Source of the DNA: DASSKW01 sp035701115
GTDB taxonomy: Bacteria > Pseudomonadota > Gammaproteobacteria > Natronospirales > REEB76
DNA length: 12,458 bases
Assembly (NCBI GenBank): GCA_035701115.1
Contig: DASSOA010000152.1
Span: 1 to 12,458, forward strand
Reading direction: 5' to 3'
Every line of letters begins with the position of its first letter. Position 1 is the stretch's first letter. Of this stretch, positions 1 through 7,499 are shown piece by piece. Under the pieces are notes generated by a model, which did no database searches, had not been told where the DNA came from, and worked only from the letters and a program-made list of their open reading frames with translations. A program made the translations under genes and the position numbers.

Positions 1-2
1 AG

Positions 3-1418
3 CCAAACAGTTTTCGTGGCGATGAGATGGAGATCATCCACAATATTGTGGGCGACATCTGTTACGCCCTGGAGCATTTCGAGAGCGAAGCACAGCTGCA
101 CCATCTTGCTTTCTTCGATTCCCTGACCAAACTGGCCAATCCGAGTCTGTTCAGTGAGCGCCTGGCACAGGTCCTCAACGTCAGCGGCGAGCGCGGCGAG
201 AAGGTGATTGTGGTGCTGTGGGATGTCGAGAAACTTACCGATATCAACAATTCATTCGGGAGATATGTCGGTGACAGAGTGCTGCAGGAAATTGCGCAAC
301 GGGTGAGGAAGCAAAGCAACCTGGAACCGGTCACGGCGCATTTCGGCAGCGGTAAATTTGGCTGCTACATCGTAACCGATGAGGATCAGCCCGATATCGC
401 GACGCTGGTTGCCAGGCGCGAACAGGTGATTTTCGGCAAGCCGTTCGAGATTGACGGGCAGGTCCTGCATGTGTCAGCGCGTGGCGGGGCGACGCTGTAC
501 CCGCGTGATGCCGCTGAAAGCAGCGAACTGATCCAGACTGCCGAGGCGGCGCTCAATATAGCCAAGTCCCAGAAAGCGCATCTTGTCTTGTATACCGCGC
601 AGATCATGAGTCGCGCCAGCGCGCGTATCTCGCTTGAATCAAGATTGCGCAGGGCGATTGAGGAGGAACAGTTCCTGCTGCACTACCAGCCCAAGGTGCG
701 GGTGTCGGATGGCAGAATACTCGGCGTGGAGGCGCTGATTCGCTGGCATGACCCCGAAGTCGGCATGATTTCTCCGATGCAATTCATACCGGTACTTGAG
801 CAGAGCGGCATGATCGTTGACGTGGACCGCTGGGTGGTCCGGCAGGCCCTCAAGGATCGTGAACGCTGGCGCGAGGCCGGGCTCGAACCGCCGCACGTTG
901 CCGTGAATGTGACTTCGCCGGAACTCAATCGCGACGATTTCGTGACCTGGTTTCTGGATCAGGTGGGCACCAGTCACCCAGGCTCGACGGGCAGTGGAAT
1001 TGACATCGAGATCACGGAAAGCATGTTGATGCTGGATATCGAATCCAGCATTCGCAAGCTGAATGAGCTGCGTGAGGCCGGCATGGCCATTTCCATTGAC
1101 GATTTCGGTACCGGCTATTCGTCGCTGAGTTATCTGGCGAGATTGCCGGTGGATATCCTGAAGATTGACCGTTCGTTTGTAAAAGGCATTGCGACTGACA
1201 GTGACGATCTGCAGATCATTTCCACGATTGTCTCGCTTGCGCGTTCACTTGACCTGATTACGGTGGCGGAAGGGGTCGAGACACAGGAGCAGTTCAATCT
1301 GCTCCGGCAGATGAACTGTCCGGTAGTGCAGGGCTACTTCTTCAGTAAACCCTTGCCCGATGCCGAGCTGCGCCCGCTGCTGGCACGAGGCGCTTTCGCG
1401 GTTTCAGGGAAGAAATGA
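3..1418 (+). CDS. Degenerate-GGDEF/EAL c-di-GMP phosphodiesterase, 5' partial
   Basis: C-terminal part of a cytoplasmic c-di-GMP signalling protein. The frame is open to the left edge, and the residues around M27 (GDEM...) read like the end of a GAF-type sensor domain, so the ATG at 27 is probably internal. Numbered from that Met, a GGDEF-fold domain spans about 29-190 (FDSLTKLAN near its start), but its signature is GSGKF (107-111) instead of GGDEF and no RxxD inhibitory site precedes it. Cyclase activity is therefore unlikely. The EAL domain (about 205-450) keeps the catalytic set: EAL (E235), N294, EITE (328-331), DDFGTGYSSL (D358, D359), K379, AEGVET (E415) and QGYFFSKPLP (Q435). Hydrolysis of c-di-GMP to pGpG is inferred from these residues. 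The gene ends 30 bases from the convergent envZ and has no evident operon link to it. Confidence 0.93.
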   Translation, partial: PNSFRGDEMEIIHNIVGDICYALEHFESEAQLHHLAFFDSLTKLANPSLFSERLAQVLNVSGERGEKVIVVLWDVEKLTDINNSFGRYVGDRVLQEIAQRVRKQSNLEPVTAHFGSGKFGCYIVTDEDQPDIATLVARREQVIFGKPFEIDGQVLHVSARGGATLYPRDAAESSELIQTAEAALNIAKSQKAHLVLYTAQIMSRASARISLESRLRRAIEEEQFLLHYQPKVRVSDGRILGVEALIRWHDPEVGMISPMQFIPVLEQSGMIVDVDRWVVRQALKDRERWREAGLEPPHVAVNVTSPELNRDDFVTWFLDQVGTSHPGSTGSGIDIEITESMLMLDIESSIRKLNELREAGMAISIDDFGTGYSSLSYLARLPVDILKIDRSFVKGIATDSDDLQIISTIVSLARSLDLITVAEGVETQEQFNLLRQMNCPVVQGYFFSKPLPDAELRPLLARGAFAVSGKK

Positions 1419-1436
1419 AACCGGTTTGATTCGCCT

Positions 1437-1448
1437 GTGGCCGGCCAC
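1437..1448. repeat. 12-base perfect palindrome between convergent genes
   Basis: GTGGCCGGCCAC fills much of the 30-base gap between the stop of the EAL gene (1418) and the stop of the envZ-like gene (1449). It could fold in transcripts from both sides, but it has no proper loop and no T tract, so a role as a bidirectional terminator is only a guess. Confidence 0.35.
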
Positions 1449-2759
1449 CTAGGCGGACACCGGCAGTTCCACCCGTACATTCAAGCCACCGTCTTCCCGA
1501 TTGCTAATCTGCATCCGGCCGCCGTGAATGCGGATAATGCGATCGGCAATCGCAAGGCCCAGTCCGGCGCCGCGCTGATCGCCGCGGGATGAATCTTCGC
1601 GTGCAAATGGCTTGATGAGCGATTCGGGGGTCACGCTGCGGATACCCGGGCCGCGGTCGCGGACTTCGCAAGTCACCATCGAGTCACCGCGGGCAGTGGC
1701 CACTTCGACTCCACCACCGCCGTAGCGCACCGCATTATCAACAAGATTGGTGAGCAGCCGGCGGATCGCCAGTTTGCGAAATCGGAACGCAGGCAAACTG
1801 CCGCACTGCATGCGGATGTCGTTGCCCGCCGCCTGATACCGCAGACAGATGTCGCGTACGATTTCGTTGAGATCGGCGTTCGCCGGTTGTTCCTCGCTGC
1901 CGTCACGCGCGTAGTCGAGGAACTGCATCAGAATGCTGTCCATGTCCTCGATGTCGTGAATCATGCCCTTGCACAGTTGCGGGTCGCTGTGACTGCCCAG
2001 CAATTCCACGCCGATTCGCATACGTGTCAGAGGTGTGCGCAGATCGTGCGAGATGCCGGCCAGCATCAGGCGGCGTTCGGCATCGAGCCGTTTCAGACCT
2101 TCCGTCATCTGATTGAAGCCGCGGCGCAAGTCGCGGATCTCTTCCGGTCCGGATTCTTTTAACGGTTTCGGGATGTCGCCGCGACCGACGGCGCGCGCCG
2201 CGTTGATGACGTCGCGCAATTGCCGGTTAAGACCGAACAGGACGAGGTAGGCGCCGCCCGCCGAAATGGCGAGCCCGAGAATAATCCACAGGACAAAATC
2301 ATAGGACAGCGGTGGTGGAGGTACCCGGATGCCCCGCGGCATGATCAGCCAGTAATTATCGGCGTCCACTGGAAAGCGGATCCAGAGACTGTCGCTCATC
2401 GGATCGTGCGCTATGACCAGACGCGGTCCGTAGAGTCGCTGCAAACGGCTTTGCAGTCTGATCAGCAATGGGCTCCTGACTGGAAACAGCGGGGGATGCG
2501 GCATGGCGGCGGACGCGATCCGGAACCGGTTTGGCACCGCCAGCCGGTCCAGAAATCCCGGTTCCTCGTCGTTTGGCAGCGCGCGAAGCGTGGCCTGTGC
2601 CATGGAGATGGTGCGGCTGATCTCATTGGTGAAAATATCCCTGGCCGGATCAAGAAAGTGAATACGCAGAATTGCAAGCCACGCGACCTGACTCAGGATG
2701 ATCAGCAGCGCGATCATCAATGCGGCACGCCCCAGCAAGGTGCGCGGGAACAGCTTCAT
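1449..2759 (-). CDS. envZ: EnvZ-type sensor histidine kinase
   Basis: Inner-membrane sensor kinase, 436 residues from MKLFPRT; E. coli EnvZ has 450. A first membrane helix lies at about 10-32, a periplasmic segment at about 33-150, and a second helix at about 152-177. HAMP follows (about 178-230). The dimerisation/phosphoacceptor helix carries GISHDLRTPLTRMR with H238, nearly identical to the EnvZ H-box. The ATPase domain has N-box N338/N342, G1 DRGPGI (368-373) and G2 GAGLGLAI (397-404), so it looks active. The start at 2759 was chosen because its ATG shares ATGA with the TGA of the upstream response regulator, a classic translational-coupling overlap; an in-frame upstream start at 2801 would run well into ompR. 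It should phosphorylate and dephosphorylate OmpR. The stimulus cannot be read from sequence, because the periplasmic part is not obviously similar to EnvZ. Confidence 0.9.
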   Translation of the reverse strand: MKLFPRTLLGRAALMIALLIILSQVAWLAILRIHFLDPARDIFTNEISRTISMAQATLRALPNDEEPGFLDRLAVPNRFRIASAAMPHPPLFPVRSPLLIRLQSRLQRLYGPRLVIAHDPMSDSLWIRFPVDADNYWLIMPRGIRVPPPPLSYDFVLWIILGLAISAGGAYLVLFGLNRQLRDVINAARAVGRGDIPKPLKESGPEEIRDLRRGFNQMTEGLKRLDAERRLMLAGISHDLRTPLTRMRIGVELLGSHSDPQLCKGMIHDIEDMDSILMQFLDYARDGSEEQPANADLNEIVRDICLRYQAAGNDIRMQCGSLPAFRFRKLAIRRLLTNLVDNAVRYGGGGVEVATARGDSMVTCEVRDRGPGIRSVTPESLIKPFAREDSSRGDQRGAGLGLAIADRIIRIHGGRMQISNREDGGLNVRVELPVSA

Positions 2760-3481
2760 GTCGCGGCATCCTCGGGAACGAAAACGTAGCCGAAGCCCCA
2801 CACCGTCTGGATATAGCGCGGACTGGACGGTTCCGCTTCAACGATGCGGCGCAGGCGCGAAATCTGCACGTCCATGCTGCGGTCGTAGGCGCCATACTCA
2901 CGGCCGCGCGCGAGTTCCATTAGCCGCTCGCGTGACAACGGCACGCGCGGATGCGTGGCGAGCGCTTCAAGCACCGCGAATTCGCCCGTGGTGAGCGGCA
3001 GATCCTGATTCGCCCGTTTCAGCGCGCGCGTGGCGAGATTCAGCTCAAAGTCGCCGAACCGGATCACCCCTTCGTGCTGGGCAGGCGCACCCGGCGCGCC
3101 GGCGCCGTTGCGGCGGCGCAGCACCGCGTTGATGCGTGCCACCAGTTCGCGCGGGTTGAAGGGCTTCGGAACGTAGTCGTCGGCACCGATTTCCAGTCCG
3201 ACGATGCGATCCACTTCGTCGCCCTTTGCGGTCAGCATGATGATCGGCACGTCGACGCCGGTGCCGCGCAGGCGACGGCAGATCGAGAGTCCGTCCTCAC
3301 CTGGCAGCATCAGGTCGAGCACCACCAGATCAATATGGCGTTCGTTGAGAATGTGTTCGAGCCGCTTGCCGTTGCTCATGGTATGGACGGTGAAACCCTG
3401 ATCGGAAAGATAGCGCTCCAGCAATGCCAGCGTGCGCGTGTCGTCGTCAACGATAAGTATCCGGGCGGGACGTTCCTTCAT
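2756..3481 (-). CDS. ompR: OmpR-type response regulator
   Basis: Cytoplasmic DNA-binding regulator of 241 residues, close to the 239 of E. coli OmpR. The receiver domain (about 6-120) has acidic residues D12-D14, phosphoacceptor D56 in VVLDLMLPGEDGLSICRRL, T84 and K106 in DDYVPKPFNPREL; these stretches are nearly identical to OmpR. A linker rich in Gly/Ala/Pro (about 125-137) leads to a winged-helix domain (about 138-236) ending RYIQTVWGFGYVFVP, the OmpR signature. The start at MKERPARILIVDDD matches the family N-terminus; the frame stays open 51 codons further upstream, but that extension is not conserved. No Shine-Dalgarno is visible before the ATG, and a -10-like TAGACT ends 7 bases upstream, so the mRNA may be leaderless. 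It is followed by envZ with an ATGA overlap. Confidence 0.93.
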   Translation of the reverse strand: MKERPARILIVDDDTRTLALLERYLSDQGFTVHTMSNGKRLEHILNERHIDLVVLDLMLPGEDGLSICRRLRGTGVDVPIIMLTAKGDEVDRIVGLEIGADDYVPKPFNPRELVARINAVLRRRNGAGAPGAPAQHEGVIRFGDFELNLATRALKRANQDLPLTTGEFAVLEALATHPRVPLSRERLMELARGREYGAYDRSMDVQISRLRRIVEAEPSSPRYIQTVWGFGYVFVPEDAAT

Positions 3482-3488
3482 GATGAAT

Positions 3489-3494
3489 AGTCTA
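3489..3494 (-). promoter_or_regulatory. Candidate -10 box of ompR
   Basis: TAGACT on the minus strand matches TATAAT at 4 of 6 positions and ends 7 bases before the ompR ATG. No good -35 lies 16-18 bases upstream, which would fit an activator-dependent promoter. Transcription from here would start at or next to the ATG. Confidence 0.3.
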
Positions 3495-3523
3495 GCCGCG
3501 ACAAATTGATTCCGCGCATTCTT

Positions 3524-3543
3524 TCCTGTAACAAAATGTTTCC
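3524..3543 (-). promoter_or_regulatory. Candidate OmpR binding site (tandem 10-base half sites)
   Basis: On the minus strand this reads GGAAACATTT-TGTTACAGGA. The cores GAAAC and GTTAC are exactly 10 bases apart, the spacing of OmpR half sites at ompF/ompC, and GAAACAT matches the published consensus core. The site lies just upstream of the candidate ompR -10, so autoregulation is plausible. It also contains the inverted repeat AACA-AAA-TGTT (3530-3540). Confidence 0.35.
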
Positions 3544-3721
3544 GGATGCGTGCGGCGGGTTGCCAGCGGATGTATGACTGCCCGGCCAGCGCACCAGTTC
3601 GGTTCGACCGGTTCGTGCGATTGCCGTCCACCAAAGGCTTTGATGCGCGATTCGCACACGATGAATTTCAATCTGGTTCGCGACCGCGCAGTTGAACCGG
3701 ATCGCTGTGCCTGGCCTGCCG

Positions 3722-4177
3722 TCAGGCATCCTTCCGCGGAGTGATCTCGCTGTAATCATCGGTGCGCGGCGCCTGTTGCATTGCCTGGCGCAATTCCGCC
3801 GGCGCGGGGACGACCTTGCGCGCCGCGAGATCCAGCCAGGCGCCCTGCACGTTTACGACGCAGGCGAGTTCATTATCCTGATTGAAGATGCGGTGCCGGA
3901 TCCGCCAGTGTTTGCCGTTGGCGGACAGACCGGCCAGTTCCGTCGTGACGGTAATACGTTCGTTGGCGCGCACTTCGCGCAGATACTGGGTTTCTTCCTT
4001 GAACAGCACCGGGCCGATGTGCAGCGCGTGAAATTTTTCCATGGTGAATCCGGCCTCGGCGAGAAAACCGACGCGCGCCTGCGCGGCATAATCCATGTAG
4101 GCGGTGTGGCGCATATGGCCATTGGGGTCGAGGTCGGCCCAGCGGATGTTGAAGGTCTGGCTGTAAGCGGCGGTCAT
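3722..4177 (-). CDS. Hotdog-fold acyl-CoA thioesterase (4HBT/YbgC-like)
   Basis: A 151-residue single-domain protein, the usual size for 4-hydroxybenzoyl-CoA thioesterase/YbgC-type hotdog enzymes. The N-terminal signature IRWADLDPNGHMRHTAYMDY (11-30) puts an Asp (D17) where the family has its catalytic Asp, followed by the long hotdog helix (AAQARVGFLAEAG). Later strands (ERITVTTELAGLS, HWRIRHRIFNQDNELACVV) are typical hotdog beta strands. It likely hydrolyses a thioester of an acyl-CoA in the cytoplasm; the substrate cannot be told from sequence. No signal peptide is seen. It lies on the same strand as ompR but 240 bases away, so probably a separate unit, and is divergent from tkt. The Shine-Dalgarno is weak (GGAA about 11 bases before the ATG, within a small inverted repeat). 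Confidence 0.85.
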   Translation of the reverse strand: MTAAYSQTFNIRWADLDPNGHMRHTAYMDYAAQARVGFLAEAGFTMEKFHALHIGPVLFKEETQYLREVRANERITVTTELAGLSANGKHWRIRHRIFNQDNELACVVNVQGAWLDLAARKVVPAPAELRQAMQQAPRTDDYSEITPRKDA

Positions 4178-4391
4178 GGTCGGAACGATTCCGGTCGGCT
4201 AGTTAATAAAGTGGGCCGGCATCTTAACCCGGACAGCAAAAAATTCCTTTCCGCCGGAGCCTGGTTTCCGGGGTCCGGTTCTTTATAACTGCATGATTTT
4301 CCGGCGGTTATCCCGGCACCGGCAGCGGACCCGCGGGTTGTTCCGACGGGGCTAATCGGCGAAAATACGCGCCCTTTCCGCGGAGTTACCC
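4178..4391. promoter_or_regulatory. Divergent promoter region, thioesterase / tkt
   Basis: 214 bases between divergently read genes, so promoters for both should lie here. For tkt the visible options are TATAAC (4284-4289, 5 of 6 to the -10 consensus but with no matching -35) and TTGTTC-N17-GAAAAT (4338-4366, weak). An 8-bp inverted repeat CCGCCGGA/TCCGGCGG (4251-4258 and 4300-4307) flanks the first. The tkt Shine-Dalgarno GGAG is at 4382-4385, 6 bases before the ATG. No thiamine-pyrophosphate riboswitch pattern is visible. Confidence 0.4.
4181..4193. repeat. Inverted repeat just upstream of the thioesterase start
   Basis: CGGAA-CGA-TTCCG is a perfect 5-bp inverted repeat, 3 bases before the thioesterase ATG and covering its ribosome-binding zone. 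It could be a weak operator or hairpin, or chance in GC-rich DNA. Confidence 0.3.
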
Positions 4392-6413
4392 ATGCCTTCC
4401 CGTCGCGAACTCGCCAATGCCATCCGCGCGCTTGCCATGGACGCGGTCCAGAAGGCCAACTCCGGGCATCCCGGAGCCCCGATGGGCATGGCCGATATCG
4501 CCGAAGTGCTCTGGAACGACTACCTGAAACACAATCCGGCCAATCCGAAATGGGCGGATCGCGACCGCTTCGTGCTGTCGAACGGGCACGGCTCGATGCT
4601 GCTTTATGCCTTGCTGCATCTGACCGGCTATGACCTGCCGATGAGCGAGTTGCAGCGCTTCCGGCAGTTGCACTCCAAAACGCCGGGGCATCCGGAATAC
4701 GGACTGACCCCGGGTGTGGAAACCACCACCGGTCCGCTGGGTCAGGGGCTGGCCAACGCGGTCGGAATGGCGATCGCCGAAAAGGTGCTGGCGACGCAGT
4801 TCAATCGCCCCGGTTTCAAGCTCATCGATCATTACACCTATGTATTCATGGGCGACGGCTGTCTCATGGAAGGCATCTCTCATGAAGCGTGTTCGCTGGC
4901 CGGCACGCTCGGCCTCAACAAGCTGATCGCGTTCTACGACGACAACGGGATTTCCATCGACGGCGAAGTGCGCGGCTGGTTTACCGACGATACGCCGAAG
5001 CGCTTTGAAGCCTATGGCTGGCACGTGATTCCAGCGGTGGACGGGCACGATTCGGCCGCGATCAAACAGGCGATTGAGCAGGCGCGCACCATCACCGACA
5101 GACCGGTGCTGATCTGCTGCAAGACCGTCATCGGATTCGGTGCGCCGAACAAGCAGGGCACCGAAGCATGCCACGGTTCGGCGCTCGGCACCGAAGAGGT
5201 GGCGCTGGCACGCAAGCAGCTGGGTTGGAAATTCGGACCGTTCGACATTCCCGCTGACTATTACGCCGGGTGGGATGCGCGTTCGCGTGGCAAAGCTTTC
5301 GAAGACAATTGGAACAAACTGTTTGCCGGCTATCAGAAGGCGTATCCGGAACTGGCTGCCGAATTCACCCGCCGGATCGGCGGCGCACTGCCGCAAGACT
5401 GGGCTGCGCACGCGGAGCAGTTTGTAAAATCCGTTTCGGCGCAGGGCGCAGACATTGCCACCCGCAAGGCATCAGAGCTCGCGCTCAACGGCCTCGCACC
5501 GATGCTGCCGGAATTGATCGGCGGATCGGCCGACCTCACCGGCTCCAACAATACCTGGTGGAAAGGCTCGCGTGGAATCAGCCGGCAGGATTTCGGCGGC
5601 AATTACCTGTTCTATGGTGTACGCGAATTCGGCATGTCCGCCGTCATGAACGGCATCGCCCTGCACGGTGGTCTTATCCCCTACGCCGGAACTTTTCTGA
5701 CGTTTTCGGATTACGCACGCAATGCATTGCGCATGGCCGCGCTCATGAAGGTCGGCAGTGTGTTTGTTTACACGCACGATTCCATCGGCCTCGGCGAAGA
5801 CGGACCGACGCACCAGTCGGTCGAACACCTCGCCAGTCTGCGTGTGATGCCGGGCATGGAACTGTGGCGGCCCTGCGACGATGTCGAGACTGCGGTTGCC
5901 TGGCAGGCGGCCATCGAGCGGCGTCACGGTCCGACCGCATTCGCGCTGTCACGCCAGAACCTGCCGCATCAGGTTCGCACCACGGCACAGATGCGCGATA
6001 TCCGCCGCGGCGGTTACATCCTGCTCGACACCGATGGCGAGCCCGACGCCATCATCATCGCCACCGGGTCGGAAGTGGCGCTGGCGGTTGCAGCGGCGAA
6101 GCGACTGGCGGAGGAGGAGCTGGCGGTGCGCGTTGTTTCGATGCCCTGTACCAGCGTGTTCGATGCCCAGGATCGCGACTGGCATGAATATGTTCTGCCG
6201 AAGCGCGTCATGTCGCGCGTGGCGGTTGAGGCGGGTGTTACCGCCTGCTGGCACCGCTATGTGGGCGAGCGCGGCCGCATCATCGGCATTGACCGCTACG
6301 GCGAATCCGCCCCGGCGAAGGATCTGTTTGAGTTTTTCGGTTTCACTGTCGATAACGTGATGCAGACAGTGAAATCGCTGGTGAAGAAACATGCGGTGAT
6401 GAGCGAGGCGTAA
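4392..6413 (+). CDS. tkt: Transketolase
   Basis: Cytoplasmic thiamine-diphosphate enzyme of 673 residues (E. coli TktA 663). It moves two-carbon ketol units between sugar phosphates in the pentose-phosphate and Calvin pathways. Key residues sit almost exactly at E. coli positions: H26 (SGHPGAPMG), H66 (SNGHGS), H100, the cofactor motif GDGCLMEG (154-161) with N185, H261 (CHGSALG), catalytic E412 in YGVREFGMSAVMNGI, and H474 in EDGPTHQ. Domains in order: PP (about 1-320), Pyr (about 350-530), C-terminal domain (about 535-665). The start is supported by GGAG 6 bases upstream and by the conserved N-terminus (RRELANAIRALAMDAVQKANSGHPG). It is first of four same-strand carbon genes and lies 58 bases before gap. 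Nothing is truncated or missing. Confidence 0.97.
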   Translation: MPSRRELANAIRALAMDAVQKANSGHPGAPMGMADIAEVLWNDYLKHNPANPKWADRDRFVLSNGHGSMLLYALLHLTGYDLPMSELQRFRQLHSKTPGHPEYGLTPGVETTTGPLGQGLANAVGMAIAEKVLATQFNRPGFKLIDHYTYVFMGDGCLMEGISHEACSLAGTLGLNKLIAFYDDNGISIDGEVRGWFTDDTPKRFEAYGWHVIPAVDGHDSAAIKQAIEQARTITDRPVLICCKTVIGFGAPNKQGTEACHGSALGTEEVALARKQLGWKFGPFDIPADYYAGWDARSRGKAFEDNWNKLFAGYQKAYPELAAEFTRRIGGALPQDWAAHAEQFVKSVSAQGADIATRKASELALNGLAPMLPELIGGSADLTGSNNTWWKGSRGISRQDFGGNYLFYGVREFGMSAVMNGIALHGGLIPYAGTFLTFSDYARNALRMAALMKVGSVFVYTHDSIGLGEDGPTHQSVEHLASLRVMPGMELWRPCDDVETAVAWQAAIERRHGPTAFALSRQNLPHQVRTTAQMRDIRRGGYILLDTDGEPDAIIIATGSEVALAVAAAKRLAEEELAVRVVSMPCTSVFDAQDRDWHEYVLPKRVMSRVAVEAGVTACWHRYVGERGRIIGIDRYGESAPAKDLFEFFGFTVDNVMQTVKSLVKKHAVMSEA

Positions 6414-6429
6414 GCTCGCATGCACCGTT

Positions 6430-6437
6430 TGCAATAT
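6430..6437 (+). repeat. TGCAATAT motif, copy 1 (upstream of gap)
   Basis: The 8-mer TGCAATAT ends 34 bases before the gap ATG. The same 8-mer ends 36 bases before the pgk ATG (7489-7496). No function is known to me. Confidence 0.3.
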
Positions 6438-6471
6438 ACGAGTTAACGCTAGTTAGTAAGGAGTGGCGACA

Positions 6472-7482
6472 ATGGCGATCAAGGTTGGCATCAATGGTTA
6501 TGGTCGAATCGGACGCAACGTGCTGCGCGCCTTGTATGAAGGCAAGCGCAACAGGGAAATCCAGATTGTCGCCATTAACGATCTCGGCGACGCCAATACC
6601 AATGCACACCTGACGCGTTACGACACCGCCCACGGTAAATTCCCGGGCGAGGTGCAGGTTGACGGCGATTACATGATTGTCAACGGCGATCGCATCCGTG
6701 TGTTCGCCGAGCGCGATCCGGCCAAAATCGGCTGGGGCAGCGTGGGTGCCGACGTGGTACTGGAATGCACGGGGCTGTTTACCAGTAAGGCCAAAGCGTC
6801 GGCGCATCTGGCCGGCGGCGCGAAGAAAGTCGTGATTTCCGCGCCCGGTGGCGAGGATGTGGACGCCACCGTCGTTTATGGCGTGAATCACCAGACGCTC
6901 AAAGCTTCCGACACCGTGATCTCGAACGCATCCTGCACCACCAACTGCCTGGCGCCGCTGGTCAAGGTACTGCATGAAAACATCGGCATCGTCGGCGGCC
7001 TGATGAACACGGTGCACGCCTATACCAACGATCAGGTCCTGACAGATGTGTATCACAAGGATCTGCGCCGCGCGCGCTCGGCCACGCATTCCATGATTCC
7101 GACCAAGACCGGCGCGGCCGCCGCGATCGGTCTGGTGATTCCCGAACTCGCCGGCAAGCTGGACGGGTTTTCGATTCGTGTCCCGACGATCAACGTTTCG
7201 ATCGTGGATCTGTCGTTTATCGCGGCGCGCGACACCAGCAAGGACGAAATTCACAAGCTGATGAAGGATGCATCGCAGGGCGCGCTCAAGGGCGTGCTCA
7301 ACTACAACGACCAGCCGCTGGTGTCGGTGGATTTCAATCACGATCCGGCGTCCAGTACTTATGATGCGACGCTGACCAAGGTCATGGGCCGGCTGGTCAA
7401 GGTCTGCTCCTGGTACGACAACGAGTGGGGCTTCAGCAACCGCATGCTGGATACCACGCTTGCGCTGATGCACGCCAAGTAA
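6472..7482 (+). CDS. gap: Glyceraldehyde-3-phosphate dehydrogenase, type I
   Basis: Cytoplasmic enzyme of 336 residues that oxidises and phosphorylates glyceraldehyde-3-P to 1,3-bisphosphoglycerate; reversible, so usable in glycolysis and gluconeogenesis. The N-terminal Rossmann fold starts VGINGYGRIGRNVLRAL (5-21), and AINDLGD (35-40) keeps the Asp typical of NAD-preferring enzymes; cofactor choice is inferred only. The catalytic motif SNASCTTNCLAP has C155, and H182 follows in VHAYTNDQ. The C-terminal WYDNEWGFSNRMLD is canonical. I chose the ATG at 6472 over a GTG at 6463 because AAGGAG (6458-6463) lies 8 bases before the ATG and would overlap the GTG. RARSATHSMIPTKTGAA resembles Pseudomonas-type Gap more than E. 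coli GapA. Pgk follows after 50 bases. Confidence 0.96.
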   Translation: MAIKVGINGYGRIGRNVLRALYEGKRNREIQIVAINDLGDANTNAHLTRYDTAHGKFPGEVQVDGDYMIVNGDRIRVFAERDPAKIGWGSVGADVVLECTGLFTSKAKASAHLAGGAKKVVISAPGGEDVDATVVYGVNHQTLKASDTVISNASCTTNCLAPLVKVLHENIGIVGGLMNTVHAYTNDQVLTDVYHKDLRRARSATHSMIPTKTGAAAAIGLVIPELAGKLDGFSIRVPTINVSIVDLSFIAARDTSKDEIHKLMKDASQGALKGVLNYNDQPLVSVDFNHDPASSTYDATLTKVMGRLVKVCSWYDNEWGFSNRMLDTTLALMHAK

Positions 7483-7488
7483 GCGATC

Positions 7489-7496
7489 TGCAATAT
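7489..7496 (+). repeat. TGCAATAT motif, copy 2 (upstream of pgk)
   Basis: Second copy of the 8-mer found before gap, here 6 bases after the gap stop and 36 bases before the pgk ATG. Confidence 0.3.
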
Positions 7497-7499
7497 TGA

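Larger units (their letters stand above)
3482..3721. other. Intergenic region upstream of ompR
   Basis: 240 bases between the ompR start and the stop of the thioesterase gene, which lies upstream on the same strand. The first 60 bases or so hold the candidate ompR promoter and OmpR-like site. The rest shows no gene: open frames crossing it have no recognisable protein features. A 5-bp hairpin (GCCTG/CAGGC, 3714-3727) overlaps the thioesterase stop but has no T tract. Confidence 0.6.

Noticed and set aside
3550..3720. tRNA-like GGTTCGACC and GGTTCGCG stretches
   Set aside because: No cloverleaf could be drawn: acceptor and anticodon stems are missing.
3478..3759. 93-codon minus-strand frame between the thioesterase gene and ompR
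   Set aside because: No ribosome-binding site or recognisable protein pattern, and it overlaps the ends of both neighbours.
3692..4288. 198-codon plus-strand frame across the thioesterase gene
   Set aside because: Antisense to a well-supported hotdog protein; no motif.
4251..4307. 8-bp inverted repeat CCGCCGGA/TCCGGCGG upstream of tkt
   Set aside because: Arms are 41 bases apart and of low complexity in GC-rich DNA; kept only as a note in the divergent region.
4178..4391. Possible thiamine-pyrophosphate riboswitch before tkt, a ThDP enzyme
   Set aside because: None of the conserved THI-box segments could be found; tkt genes are not usual targets.
4386..5411. 341-codon open frame on the minus strand inside tkt
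   Set aside because: Antisense to a certain transketolase; no domain or motif recognised. Long antisense frames arise from codon bias in GC-rich genes.
5270..6187. 305-codon open frame on the plus strand, alternative frame of tkt
   Set aside because: Very Arg/His-rich out-of-frame reading of tkt, no ribosome-binding site.
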